Of a stretch of DNA of 64,000 bases, positions 18,665 to 26,338 are shown in pieces. A program made the translations under genes and the position numbers. The DNA is from Chryseobacterium sp. LAM-KRS1 (lineage in GTDB: Bacteria; Bacteroidota; Bacteroidia; Flavobacteriales; Weeksellaceae): NCBI RefSeq assembly GCF_013184525.1, contig NZ_JAAOIZ010000002.1, forward strand, positions 186,001 to 250,000, in the 5' to 3' direction. The notes under the pieces are model-generated. The model made no database searches. It was given only the letters and a program-made list of their open reading frames with translations, and was not told where the DNA came from. Positions within the stretch are counted from its first letter, which is position 1; each line of letters starts with the position of its first letter.

Positions 18665-18674
18665 TTTAAACTAA
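18661..18674. promoter_or_regulatory. 14-bp perfect palindrome upstream of the first peptide gene
   Basis: TTAGTTTAAACTAA is a perfect inverted repeat 17 bp before the peptide ATG at 18692. A related TTAGT-N4-ACTAA copy lies before the third peptide gene (19285-19298), and the ACTAA half also precedes the second (18977-18981). Confidence 0.5.
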
Positions 18675-18691
18675 TTTATTAAAATCATAAT

Positions 18692-18847
18692 ATGAAAAAT
18701 CTGAATCTCCAAAAAGGAAAAAAATTAAACAAAAAAGAGTTAAGAACAATTACCGGTGGACTACAAATGTGTGTGGATCCGGATACCAATCAATGCATCG
18801 CTTACGGGCGTCAGTGTGCAGAATTTCAATGCAGATACATTCCTTAA
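18692..18847 (+). CDS. Double-glycine leader Cys-rich peptide 1 (bacteriocin-like)
   Basis: 51 aa, too short for usual ORF cut-offs. Residues 1-23 form a leader rich in Lys and ending KKELRTITGG, the double-glycine pattern removed by C39 peptidase-containing ABC transporters. The 28-residue core has four Cys (27, 35, 42, 47; spacing C-x7-C-x6-C-x4-C). The same four positions recur exactly in the peptide at 18992. Many Chryseobacterium genomes carry such leaders on short Cys-rich peptides, usually labelled bacteriocin-like. No exporter or modifying enzyme is in the window, so activity is unproven. Confidence 0.78.
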   Translation: MKNLNLQKGKKLNKKELRTITGGLQMCVDPDTNQCIAYGRQCAEFQCRYIP

Positions 18848-18863
18848 ATTGATATTTTTTACG

Positions 18864-18892
18864 AAGCCACTCTTCCAAAGAGTGGTTTTTTG
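18864..18892 (+). terminator. Intrinsic terminator after peptide 1
   Basis: CCACTCTT (18867-18874) pairs with AAGAGTGG (18878-18885), then T-run. Confidence 0.82.
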
Positions 18893-18991
18893 TATCATCC
18901 GGTCACAGTATTTAAATATCTTACCTGACCAATCATTCAAAATAAGGAAATATCATGATCGCAAATTATTATTAAAACTAACAATATCATT

Positions 18992-19153
18992 ATGAAAAAC
19001 CAAAATCTACAAAACGGAACAAGGTTAAATAAAAAAGAGTTGAGAACAATTACAGGAGGCCTTATGCAGTGCCGTGATCCGAAAACCAATGGTTGCAGAA
19101 TCATTTCAATGGGATGTGCAGAACCTGAATGCCGTCCGGAATTGATTCCATAA
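18992..19153 (+). CDS. Double-glycine leader Cys-rich peptide 2 (bacteriocin-like)
   Basis: 53 aa. The leader is nearly the same as in peptide 1 (LNKKELRTITGG), ending at Gly22-Gly23. The core has Cys at 27, 35, 42 and 47, as in peptide 1. It also shares CxDPxTNxC and CAExxC, with NGCRIISMGCAEPECR matching the third peptide. The gene lies 144 bp after peptide 1 and is separated from it by a terminator, so it forms an independent cassette. High similarity of the leader and looser similarity of the core is the usual sign of duplicated secreted peptides under diversifying change. Confidence 0.78.
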   Translation: MKNQNLQNGTRLNKKELRTITGGLMQCRDPKTNGCRIISMGCAEPECRPELIP

Positions 19154-19177
19154 TATCAGCTGTAAACTTTTTCACAT

Positions 19178-19206
19178 AAAACCATTCTGCACAAGGGTGG
19201 TTTTAC
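19178..19206 (+). terminator. Intrinsic terminator after peptide 2
   Basis: AAAACCATTC (19178-19187) pairs with GGGTGGTTTT (19195-19204), two G-U pairs; short T end. Confidence 0.7.
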
Positions 19207-19263
19207 TTTAGCTAATCACTGTAAAATAACAATTTAGACTATTATACAATTTACACTTCTACT

Positions 19264-19293
19264 TTGTACTTATTCTAGAGATCGTTAGTTTTC
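19264..19293 (+). promoter_or_regulatory. Promoter of peptide 3
   Basis: TTG at 19264-19266, exactly 19 bp, then TAGTTTTC at 19286-19293 (7 of 8 to TAnnTTTG). Predicted start near 19298, about 20 bp before the ATG. Confidence 0.55.
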
Positions 19294-19317
19294 ACTAAAC
19301 AATTAAAAATCAACCGC

Positions 19318-19509
19318 ATGAAAAACAAAAACTTTATAAAGGCGAAAAAATTGACAAAAAGAGAATTAAGAACAATCATCGGAGGAATGCTAGACTGTAA
19401 ACAACCTATCGCATGTCCTACTTATCCCTGCGACCCTCCGCTTCCGGACTATCCTAACGGTTGTACAACCATTTCTCCAAGCTGTGCACAAAAAGAATGT
19501 CGCTTGTAA
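19318..19509 (+). CDS. Double-glycine leader Cys-rich peptide 3 (bacteriocin-like)
   Basis: 63 aa. The leader ends KRELRTIIGG with Gly22-Gly23 at the same place as in the two preceding peptides. The core is longer (40 residues) and has six Cys (27, 33, 38, 49, 56, 61). Its C-terminal half NGCTTISPSCAQKECR aligns with NGCRIISMGCAEPECR of peptide 2, so peptide 3 is the same family with a Pro-rich 14-residue insert carrying two extra Cys. An even number of Cys in all three suggests disulfides. It has its own promoter and terminator and converges with ychF. Confidence 0.8.
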   Translation: MKNKNFIKAKKLTKRELRTIIGGMLDCKQPIACPTYPCDPPLPDYPNGCTTISPSCAQKECRL

Positions 19510-19533
19510 AAGCAATTGACATAAAATTTTTAT

Positions 19534-19570
19534 AAAAAAAACGCTCCCAAATTCATGGAAGCGTTTTTTA
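19534..19570. terminator. Bidirectional terminator between peptide 3 and ychF
   Basis: ACGCT...AGCGT stem with one internal mismatch, flanked by an A-run on the left and a T-run on the right, so it can serve both converging transcripts. Confidence 0.75.
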
Positions 19571-19601
19571 ATTACTATAACTTTAATATTTCTTTTATAC
19601 T

Positions 19602-20693
19602 TTATACATTGAATCTGAAGTGCATAATATCACCATCCTGAACAATATATTCTTTTCCTTCCACAGATAGTTTTCCAGCCTCTTTTACTTTTGATTCCGA
19701 ACCATATTGTACGTAGTCGTTATATTTGATTACTTCTGCACGGATAAATCCTTTTTCAAAATCAGTATGGATAACTCCGGCTGCCTGAGGAGCAGTCCAT
19801 CCCTGTCCGATAGTCCATGCTCTTACTTCTTTTACACCCGCAGTAAAATACGTCTGAAGCTTGAGAAGATCATATGCTTTTCTGATTAATCTGTTAACTC
19901 CGGGTTCTTCTAATCCCAGCTCTTCAAGAAAAATTTCTCTTTCTTCGAAAGTTTCAAGCTCATTGATATCAGCTTCAATCTGAGCAGCCAAAACCACAAT
20001 TTCAGATCCTTCTTTTTGAGCCATTTCATCAATTTTGGACACCCATTCGTTTCCATTCTTAATAGAATTCTCATCTACATTACAAACGTAAAGTACAGGT
20101 TTTTTTGTTAATAGCTGAATATCGTCAATAATTGGTTTTGTAAGATCATTTACAGGAAACTCTCTTGCATTTCTTCCATCTTCAAGAAACTTCTGAAGGC
20201 TTTGCAGCGTTTCATAAGTAAGAATGTCTTCTTTTTTTCCTGATTTGATAAATTTCTTAGCTTTATCAACTGCTTTTCCTACTGTTTCAAGGTCTTTCAG
20301 CTGAAGTTCAATATCAATAATTTCTTTATCTCTCAAAGGGTCTACGGAACCTTCTACGTGAATGATGTTTCCATTATCAAAACATCTTAAAACATGGATA
20401 ATTGCTTCACATTCGCGGATATTTGCAAGAAACTGGTTTCCTAAACCTTCTCCTTTGCTGGCTCCTTTTACTAAACCTGCAATATCTACAATCTCCACAA
20501 CAGCCGGTAAAACTCTTTCTGGATTTACTAATTTTTCCAACTCGAATAATCTTTGATCCGGTACTGATACCGTACCCAGGTTAGGTTCGATAGTACAGAA
20601 AGGATAATTGGCAGATTGAGCTTTTGCATTGCTCAAACAGTTAAACAGAGTTGATTTACCAACGTTCGGCAATCCTACGATTCCACATTTCAT
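19602..20693 (-). CDS. ychF: Redox-regulated ATPase YchF (OLA1 family)
   Basis: 363 aa, full length. The P-loop is GLPNVGKST (7-15), G3 is DIAGLVKGASKGEGLGNQFL, and the usual NKxD is replaced by the divergent NVDE, as expected for the ATP-preferring Obg-like YchF group. The C-terminal TGS domain includes AWTIGQGWTAPQAAGVIH and ends DGDIMHFRFNV. The protein binds ribosomes and affects stress responses. A -7 box TATCTTTG lies at 20723-20730. It is monocistronic. Confidence 0.96.
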   Translation of the reverse strand: MKCGIVGLPNVGKSTLFNCLSNAKAQSANYPFCTIEPNLGTVSVPDQRLFELEKLVNPERVLPAVVEIVDIAGLVKGASKGEGLGNQFLANIRECEAIIHVLRCFDNGNIIHVEGSVDPLRDKEIIDIELQLKDLETVGKAVDKAKKFIKSGKKEDILTYETLQSLQKFLEDGRNAREFPVNDLTKPIIDDIQLLTKKPVLYVCNVDENSIKNGNEWVSKIDEMAQKEGSEIVVLAAQIEADINELETFEEREIFLEELGLEEPGVNRLIRKAYDLLKLQTYFTAGVKEVRAWTIGQGWTAPQAAGVIHTDFEKGFIRAEVIKYNDYVQYGSESKVKEAGKLSVEGKEYIVQDGDIMHFRFNV

Positions 20694-20722
20694 AATGAAA
20701 CTATTTTATTTTTAAAGGTCTG

Positions 20723-20730
20723 CAAAGATA
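20723..20730 (-). promoter_or_regulatory. -7 promoter element of ychF
   Basis: TATCTTTG on the minus strand, exact TAnnTTTG, ending 30 bp before the ychF ATG. Confidence 0.5.
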
Positions 20731-20755
20731 GTGATTTTAACACGAGTTTCATAAT

Positions 20756-20788
20756 AAAAAAATCTGCCGGGAATCCGGCAGATTTTTT
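20756..20788 (-). terminator. Intrinsic terminator of the ferritin gene
   Basis: AAAAATCTGCCGG pairs with CCGGCAGATTTTT around GAAT. It lies just downstream of the ferritin stop, with a U-tract in both directions. Confidence 0.9.
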
Positions 20789-20805
20789 TTCCATTTTATT
20801 TCACC

Positions 20806-21357
20806 TTAAGGATTTGCACCTGTAGCGTTCTGAGCTAAGGGAGCATCATCGGGTGTTTTTTCTAATGTCTTATCTAATGTAAACAGAGATTCGTCCGTTG
20901 CACGATCTCCACCAGCAATTTTTAATTTATCAATCAGGTTCTGAGCTAAAGTTTCCTCTTCAATCTGCTCCTGAACGAACCATTGCATAAAATTCCAGGT
21001 TGCCCAATCCTTTTCCTGAAGGGCAAGATCAACAATTTTATATATCGATGTGGTATTGTCTACCTCGTGATTAAAAATGCCGTCAAAGCAAGCAGTCAGA
21101 GATTCAGGATCACTTGGAGGTGCAGGAATGGCATCAACTTTAGGTTTTCCGCCTCTGTTTAGTACATATTCCATAAATTTGATAGAATGGTTTCTCTCTT
21201 CCTGCGCATGCCTGTATAGAAAGTTAGCAATACCCTGGTATCCTTTATCATCAGCCCATATTCCATAAGAAAGGAAAGTGTGTGCTGCATGAATTTCTTT
21301 ATTCATCTGATCGCTCAAGGCTTTTTCCACCGCAGGTGAAAGTCTGTTCGTATTCAT
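20806..21357 (-). CDS. ftn: Non-haem ferritin
   Basis: 183 aa. The four-helix ferritin pattern is clear: NKEIHAAHTFLSYGIWADDKG, then RHAQEERNHSIKFMEYVLNRGG with the ferroxidase ExxH, then WFVQEQIEEETLAQNLIDKL. The protein stores iron as a mineral in a 24-mer shell. The C-terminal 30 residues are a short acidic extension beyond the core fold. It is monocistronic with a strong terminator. Confidence 0.93.
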   Translation of the reverse strand: MNTNRLSPAVEKALSDQMNKEIHAAHTFLSYGIWADDKGYQGIANFLYRHAQEERNHSIKFMEYVLNRGGKPKVDAIPAPPSDPESLTACFDGIFNHEVDNTTSIYKIVDLALQEKDWATWNFMQWFVQEQIEEETLAQNLIDKLKIAGGDRATDESLFTLDKTLEKTPDDAPLAQNATGANP

Positions 21358-21500
21358 AATATTTTATTTTTAGTGATTATGAATATAATCCTGCAAAAAT
21401 GGTTCCGATAAAGTTCTTATTCTTTTAAAAAAACACTAAAATAACAACATAAAATACTAACAAACAATATTTTAAGCTAATAATTTATAGTTATTCTAAA

Positions 21501-21531
21501 ATAAAAGCAGCTCTTGTAGAGCTGCTTTTAT
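21501..21531 (-). terminator. Intrinsic terminator of the GH10-like gene
   Basis: ATAAAAGCAGCTCT and AGAGCTGCTTTTAT form a perfect 14-bp stem with loop TGT. Confidence 0.85.
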
Positions 21532-21591
21532 TGTATCGGCACCAACAACATATTATTTATTCTTTTGCTTTATGGTGTTGGAAGCCTTTTA

Positions 21592-23196
21592 TTATTTTAT
21601 TTTTTTCGCCATGTAATCACTTTCATTTCCCAGCCGGTCAATTGCTTTAATGGCAATTGCATTTAAAGTTTTTCCATACTTATATTTAGGAATATCTTTT
21701 GACAGTGTGTCTAAAGTCAGAATTTCAATTTCCCAAACGCCATTATATTGCTTAAATAATGCCCACTGAAATACATCTTTCAGATTTTTATTACTCCAGC
21801 TTGCCTGGGCAAAACTTCCGTTATCGGCCACAAACAATGTTGGGGTTGCGAGAGGAGCAGCTTTAATCCATGGACTTTTAGGCACCAAAGCTTTTTCTTT
21901 ATAGGGCCCGTTTCTCAGGGTGCTTAACATCGAAGGATTTCTCGTAAGCCCTGCAATGCTCCAATGGATTTCACCGGCATCACCTTTCAGAATCTGTCTG
22001 GAAAGTTCTATCTGGTTTTTAATCTCGGAAGGACGATCAGAAGTCCTGATTTCCACTGTATTTAATCCCGGCCATAGGTGGCGTTTCATTGTATTTTCAG
22101 ATTCCCACCAATTCAGCAAAGCTTCAAAACCCTGCCCTTTAGAATCAATAGGCCAGTACAGTTGGGGAGAAAAATAGTCTACCCATCCTTTATTTAACCA
22201 TAATTTAGCATCAGCATACAATTCGTCATATTGGGAAGATCCTGTAATTCCTGCAGGATAACCCGGTTTCCAGATCCCGAACGGGCTGATTCCGAATTTT
22301 ACATAATTTTTTTCCGCATGAACTTCTTTGTAAATCCTTTCAACAAATTTATTGACATTATCTCTTCTCCAATCTGCCCGGGATAAAGTTCCTCCACTGC
22401 TTACATATGCATTCCAAGTAGCGTTATCAGGGAAATCACCTCCTTTATTATAAGTTGCATAAGGATAAAAATAGTCATCAAAATGCACCGCATCTATATC
22501 ATATCTCTGCACGATATCCTTTACCACATTAGAAACATGTCCCTGTGTTTTAGGATTCGCAGGATCAAACCAATACATCCCGTTTTTTAGTCTTACCACA
22601 ATGTCAGAAAGCTTATTGGCCATAGAAAGGCTGTTCACAGCTCCTCCGTTTGTATGATGGGCACGGTAAGGATTAAGCCAGACATGAAGCTCCAGACCTC
22701 TTTTGTGGGACTCTTCAATCCAGAACTGCAACGGATCATAATTGGGATAAGGGGATCTCCCGGTCTCTCCTGTCAGAAAATAAGACCAAGGTTCAATAGA
22801 ACTGGTGTATAATGCATCCGCAGAGGGACGTACCTGAAATATTACAGCATTAAAATTGTTATCTTTCAGCATATCCAGCATACTGATGGCTTCGGCCTTT
22901 TGCTGATCAATAGATAAATCGTTTCTTGAAGGCCAGTTGATATTCGCAACACTGGCAATCCATGCACCCCTGAATTCCCTGTTAATAGCCGGAAGATTAA
23001 CTTTAAAAACCTCATCGGCTGGTGGTACAGGAACTGGTTTAGTATTAGCCACAGGAGGCTTTGAAATATTTTTAACGGGATTGGCTGTATTTGGATTTCT
23101 GGTTGGTTTTACCGTATTATTCTGAACGGTACGGGAACTTCCACAAGATGCCAGTACCCCCAGCAATATGATCAATTTTAAATTACTAACTTTCAT
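21592..23196 (-). CDS. GH10-like family lipoprotein (glycosyl hydrolase-like 10, YngK type)
   Basis: 534 aa from the ATG at 23196. A longer reading from a TTG at 23205 is unlikely because that codon lies inside the -7 box (23203-23210). The signal peptide ends at the lipobox LASC. A Pro/Asn/Thr-rich linker follows, then the GHL10 domain beginning EFRGAWIASVANINWPS, with motifs ADALYTSSIEPWS, LHVWLNPYRAH, DAVHFDDYFYP and SPQLYWP. The C-terminal region looks like a fibronectin type III-like domain. It probably cleaves or binds a polysaccharide or cell-wall glycan at the envelope; the substrate is unknown. Confidence 0.88.
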   Translation of the reverse strand: MKVSNLKLIILLGVLASCGSSRTVQNNTVKPTRNPNTANPVKNISKPPVANTKPVPVPPADEVFKVNLPAINREFRGAWIASVANINWPSRNDLSIDQQKAEAISMLDMLKDNNFNAVIFQVRPSADALYTSSIEPWSYFLTGETGRSPYPNYDPLQFWIEESHKRGLELHVWLNPYRAHHTNGGAVNSLSMANKLSDIVVRLKNGMYWFDPANPKTQGHVSNVVKDIVQRYDIDAVHFDDYFYPYATYNKGGDFPDNATWNAYVSSGGTLSRADWRRDNVNKFVERIYKEVHAEKNYVKFGISPFGIWKPGYPAGITGSSQYDELYADAKLWLNKGWVDYFSPQLYWPIDSKGQGFEALLNWWESENTMKRHLWPGLNTVEIRTSDRPSEIKNQIELSRQILKGDAGEIHWSIAGLTRNPSMLSTLRNGPYKEKALVPKSPWIKAAPLATPTLFVADNGSFAQASWSNKNLKDVFQWALFKQYNGVWEIEILTLDTLSKDIPKYKYGKTLNAIAIKAIDRLGNESDYMAKKIK

Positions 23197-23202
23197 AGGG
23201 TG

Positions 23203-23210
23203 CAAAACTA
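23203..23210 (-). promoter_or_regulatory. -7 promoter element of the GH10-like gene
   Basis: TAGTTTTG on the minus strand (exact TAnnTTTG) ends only 6 bp before the ATG at 23196, so the mRNA would be nearly leaderless. Confidence 0.6.
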
Positions 23211-23277
23211 CATTAAATTATTTTTTTAGTTTTTTAAAAATATTATAATAAATTGAATTAATTCAACTTTTATATAT

Positions 23278-23304
23278 AAAAAAAGCCTCGAAAATCGAGG
23301 CTTT
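23278..23304 (-). terminator. Intrinsic terminator of typA
   Basis: AAAGCCTCGA...TCGAGGCTTT stem just after the typA stop, with A/T-runs on both sides. Confidence 0.85.
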
Positions 23305-23322
23305 CACTTATATTGAATTTCA

Positions 23323-25128
23323 TTATGCTTTCGCAGATCTTTCCAGTCTTTTTCTTTCTTCTTCAGAAAGTACTTTCTTTCTCATTCTGATGAAGTTTGG
23401 AGTTACCTCGATTGCTTCATCACCCTGGATATATTCCATACATTCTTCTAATGAGAATAAGATTTTCGGAGCAACACCAGTATCTTTATCTTTTCCAGAA
23501 GCTCTCATGTTGTTCAACTGTTTTGCTTCTACGATGTTTACAACTAAATCTCCTGGTTTGTTTTGTTCACCAATGATCATACCTGCATAGATTTCCTCAC
23601 CCGGATCAACAAAGAACTTACCTCTATCCTGAAGTTTAGCAATAGAATATTCAGTAGCCGGACCTTGAGTTTTGCTGATCAATACACCATTGTTTCTTCC
23701 AGGAATAGCACCTTTAAATGGCTTATATTCTGTAAAACGGTGTGCCATAATAGCTTCACCAGCTGTAGCAGTTAACATTTGAGAACGCAATCCTATCAAA
23801 CCTCTTGAAGGAATCTCAAATTCCATATGTTGCATTTCTCCTTTAGTTTCCATAATGTGAAGATCCCCTTTTCTTTGAGTTGCCAAATCGATAACTCTTG
23901 AAGCATATTCTTCAGGAACATCAACAACCAATGATTCATAAGGCTCACATTTTTCACCGTCAATTTCTCTTAAGATAACTTGTGGCTGACCGATTGTCAT
24001 TTCATAACCTTCTCTTCTCATTGTTTCGATCAAAACTGACAAGTGAAGAATACCTCTACCGAAAACAAGGAATGTATTGGCATCATCAGTCTGCTGAACT
24101 CTTAATGCTAAGTTTTTCTCCAATTCTTTCGTTAATCTTTCTTTCAGGTGATTTGAAGTAACATATTTACCGTCTTTTCCGAAGAAAGGTGAATTGTTAA
24201 TAGAGAACGTCATGTTCAAAGTAGGCTCATCAATTGCAGTTCTTGGTAATGGTTCAGGATTTTCCATATCCACAAAAGAATCACCAATCTGGAAAGAGTC
24301 GAAACCTACTACAGCACAGATATCTCCAGCTTGTACTTCAGTTACTTTTTTCTTTCCTAAACCTTCAAAAACGTATAATTCTTTTACTTTTCCTTTTACA
24401 ATTTTACCATCAGCCTGAGCAAGACCAATCCACTGAGATTCTTTAATCTCACCTCTTGTTACTTTTCCGATTGCAATTCTTCCCAGGAAAGAAGAATAAT
24501 CAAGAGAAGTAATTTGCATTTGAAGATTACCTTCAGATACTTTTGGAGCAGGAACATATTGTAAGATACCATCTAATAATGGTAAAATATCTTCCGTTTG
24601 CTCTAGTGAAGTATTGAACCAACCTTGTTTTGAAGATCCATAGAAGGTTGGGAAATCCAATTGCTCTTCAGTAGCTTCCAGGTTGAAGAATAAATCAAAT
24701 ACCTGATCATGTACTTCATCCGGACGACAGTTTGGTTTGTCTACTTTATTGATAACCACTAGTGGTCTTAACCCTAATTCCAATGCTTTTTGCAATACGA
24801 ATCTTGTTTGTGGCATAGGCCCTTCGAAAGCATCAACTAACAAAATTACACCATCTGCCATTTTAAGAACTCTCTCTACTTCACCACCAAAATCGGCGTG
24901 ACCAGGAGTATCGATTACGTTAATTTTAACGTCTTTATAAGTAACAGAAATATTTTTAGATAAAATGGTAATCCCTCTTTCTCTTTCAAGATCGTTATTA
25001 TCCATTATTAATTCTCCACTTTCCTGATTTTCTCTGAAAATGTTTGTAGCATGAATAATCTTGTCAACCAAAGTCGTCTTCCCGTGGTCAACGTGTGCGA
25101 TAATCGCAATATTTCTAATGTTTTGCAT
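23323..25128 (-). CDS. typA: Ribosome-binding GTPase TypA/BipA
   Basis: 601 aa, full length. The G domain shows AHVDHGKTTLVDKI, RGITILSKN, DTPGHADFGGEVERV and NKVDKP. EF-G-like domains II, III and V follow, and then the TypA-specific C-terminal domain (GPATEYSIAKLQDRGKFFV, NPGDLVVN-type region). This translational GTPase acts on the ribosome and is needed for assembly and growth under stress or cold. An exact -7 box TATTTTTG (25147-25154) lies about 19 bp before the ATG. Confidence 0.96.
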   Translation of the reverse strand: MQNIRNIAIIAHVDHGKTTLVDKIIHATNIFRENQESGELIMDNNDLERERGITILSKNISVTYKDVKINVIDTPGHADFGGEVERVLKMADGVILLVDAFEGPMPQTRFVLQKALELGLRPLVVINKVDKPNCRPDEVHDQVFDLFFNLEATEEQLDFPTFYGSSKQGWFNTSLEQTEDILPLLDGILQYVPAPKVSEGNLQMQITSLDYSSFLGRIAIGKVTRGEIKESQWIGLAQADGKIVKGKVKELYVFEGLGKKKVTEVQAGDICAVVGFDSFQIGDSFVDMENPEPLPRTAIDEPTLNMTFSINNSPFFGKDGKYVTSNHLKERLTKELEKNLALRVQQTDDANTFLVFGRGILHLSVLIETMRREGYEMTIGQPQVILREIDGEKCEPYESLVVDVPEEYASRVIDLATQRKGDLHIMETKGEMQHMEFEIPSRGLIGLRSQMLTATAGEAIMAHRFTEYKPFKGAIPGRNNGVLISKTQGPATEYSIAKLQDRGKFFVDPGEEIYAGMIIGEQNKPGDLVVNIVEAKQLNNMRASGKDKDTGVAPKILFSLEECMEYIQGDEAIEVTPNFIRMRKKVLSEEERKRLERSAKA

Positions 25129-25146
25129 GAATGATTTTTACGGGTG

Positions 25147-25154
25147 CAAAAATA
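25147..25154 (-). promoter_or_regulatory. -7 promoter element of typA
   Basis: TATTTTTG on the minus strand, exact TAnnTTTG; leader of about 14 nt predicted. Confidence 0.55.
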
Positions 25155-25314
25155 GTGTTTTTTAATTAATTAATCAGTATGATTATACATTATTTAACAA
25201 ATTCATAATGAGAAAGTTAAAATAAATCACATGGCAATGGGCTCCCTGGCTCCTTATTCCAAAGCACACATATACCTGACCATCCAGCTGTTAGGCGTTA
25301 ATTACATCATACCT

Positions 25315-25581
25315 TCATCTGTATTTTCTAAAAAAATAAACCAATACCATCTGAATAACAAGAACCGCACAAAATCTTAATAAAAAAGATTTTTTCGAAA
25401 TTTTATGTCTAAAGATAAAAATTCCGAATATTCCTCCTACACTGCCGCCAAACAGGGCCAATGCCAAAAGTGTGTTTTCAGAAATCCTTCTTTGATGCAT
25501 TTTAGCCTTTCGTTTATCGATTCCGAATATAAAAAAGCACACGAGATTAATAGCCAATAAATAATACATCATATCCTGCAA
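25315..25581 (-). CDS. DUF1294 membrane protein
   Basis: 88 aa with three hydrophobic stretches. The family signature is FGIDKRKAKMHQRRISENTLL, followed by ALFGGSVGGIFGIFIFRHK, where DUF1294 proteins keep a Gly-rich turn and a basic HK. The function is unknown. The start could also be the Met at residue 4 or 5 (MMYYLL). It stands alone between typA and the PfpI gene. Confidence 0.82.
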   Translation of the reverse strand: MQDMMYYLLAINLVCFFIFGIDKRKAKMHQRRISENTLLALALFGGSVGGIFGIFIFRHKISKKSFLLRFCAVLVIQMVLVYFFRKYR

Positions 25582-25665
25582 ATGTACGATCCTTGTAAAA
25601 AATAAGGCATAGTAATTAAAATTTAACCACTATGCCTCATCTTATATTTGATCAGAAATTATAAA

Positions 25666-26202
25666 TTAACCGTGCTTTCCTTCTCTTATTTCCTCAACCA
25701 TCTTAGCATTAAATGCTGGCAAATCTTTCGGTGTTCTGCTTGTTACAAGACCATTATCCACTACAACTTCTTTATCTTCCCACAAAGCTCCTGCATTTTT
25801 TAGATCTTCGCTTATCGAATTCACAGAGGTCATATTTTTTCCGTCTACAACTTTTGCGTTGATCAGGATTTGTGGCCCGTGGCAAATCGCCGCAACGGGT
25901 TTTTTCTGCTGAAAAAAATCTTGTACAAAATGGAGTGCTTTGTCATTAGTTCTTAACTGATCGGGATTGATCACCCCTCCAGGTAATACCAGTGCATCAT
26001 AATCAGAAGCATTTGCTTCATTAAGATTTTTGTCCACAGTGTATTCTTTACCCCAGTCTTTTTCGGCCCATGCTTTTATGGTTCCGGAATCGGGGCTTAC
26101 AATATGCGCAGTCCAACCTTGTTGTTCCAAAAATTCTTTTGGTGATTGTAACTCACTTTCTTCAAAACCATGGGTTGCCAGAATTGCAATTTTTTTCGAC
26201 AT
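25666..26202 (-). CDS. DJ-1/PfpI-family protein (type 1 glutamine amidotransferase-like)
   Basis: 178 aa from the ATG at 26202 (MSKKIAILATHGFEESEL). The frame is open 66 bp further upstream, but those residues (Arg/His/Phe-rich) do not belong to the family. The nucleophile elbow AAICHGPQIL contains Cys107 and His108, and the conserved Glu lies in FEESEL. The closest functional class is the YhbO/PfpI deglycase/protease-like group, which protects against reactive aldehydes. The exact activity is not decided by sequence. Confidence 0.9.
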   Translation of the reverse strand: MSKKIAILATHGFEESELQSPKEFLEQQGWTAHIVSPDSGTIKAWAEKDWGKEYTVDKNLNEANASDYDALVLPGGVINPDQLRTNDKALHFVQDFFQQKKPVAAICHGPQILINAKVVDGKNMTSVNSISEDLKNAGALWEDKEVVVDNGLVTSRTPKDLPAFNAKMVEEIREGKHG

Positions 26203-26290
26203 AATATTAAAATTTTTGGTGTTATTAATTAAGAAGAAGAAAAAATGATGCCGAGCCCGTGTTATCAATTACTAAAAAAAGTTAAACATA

Positions 26291-26316
26291 AAAAAAGAGC
26301 TGCTTAATAGCAGCTC
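26291..26316 (-). terminator. Intrinsic terminator of the YceI gene
   Basis: GAGCTGCT (26297-26304) pairs with AGCAGCTC (26309-26316). The A6 run on the left supplies the U-tract for the leftward transcript. Confidence 0.75.
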
Positions 26317-26338
26317 CCTATTTAATATATCTAACAAA

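Noticed and set aside
18756..18995. Rightward 79-codon open frame in the peptide array
   Set aside because: It overlaps peptide 1 in another frame and crosses its terminator.
26203..26268. 22-codon N-terminal extension of the PfpI gene
   Set aside because: Phe/His/Arg-rich and outside the family; the ATG at 26202 gives the normal N terminus.
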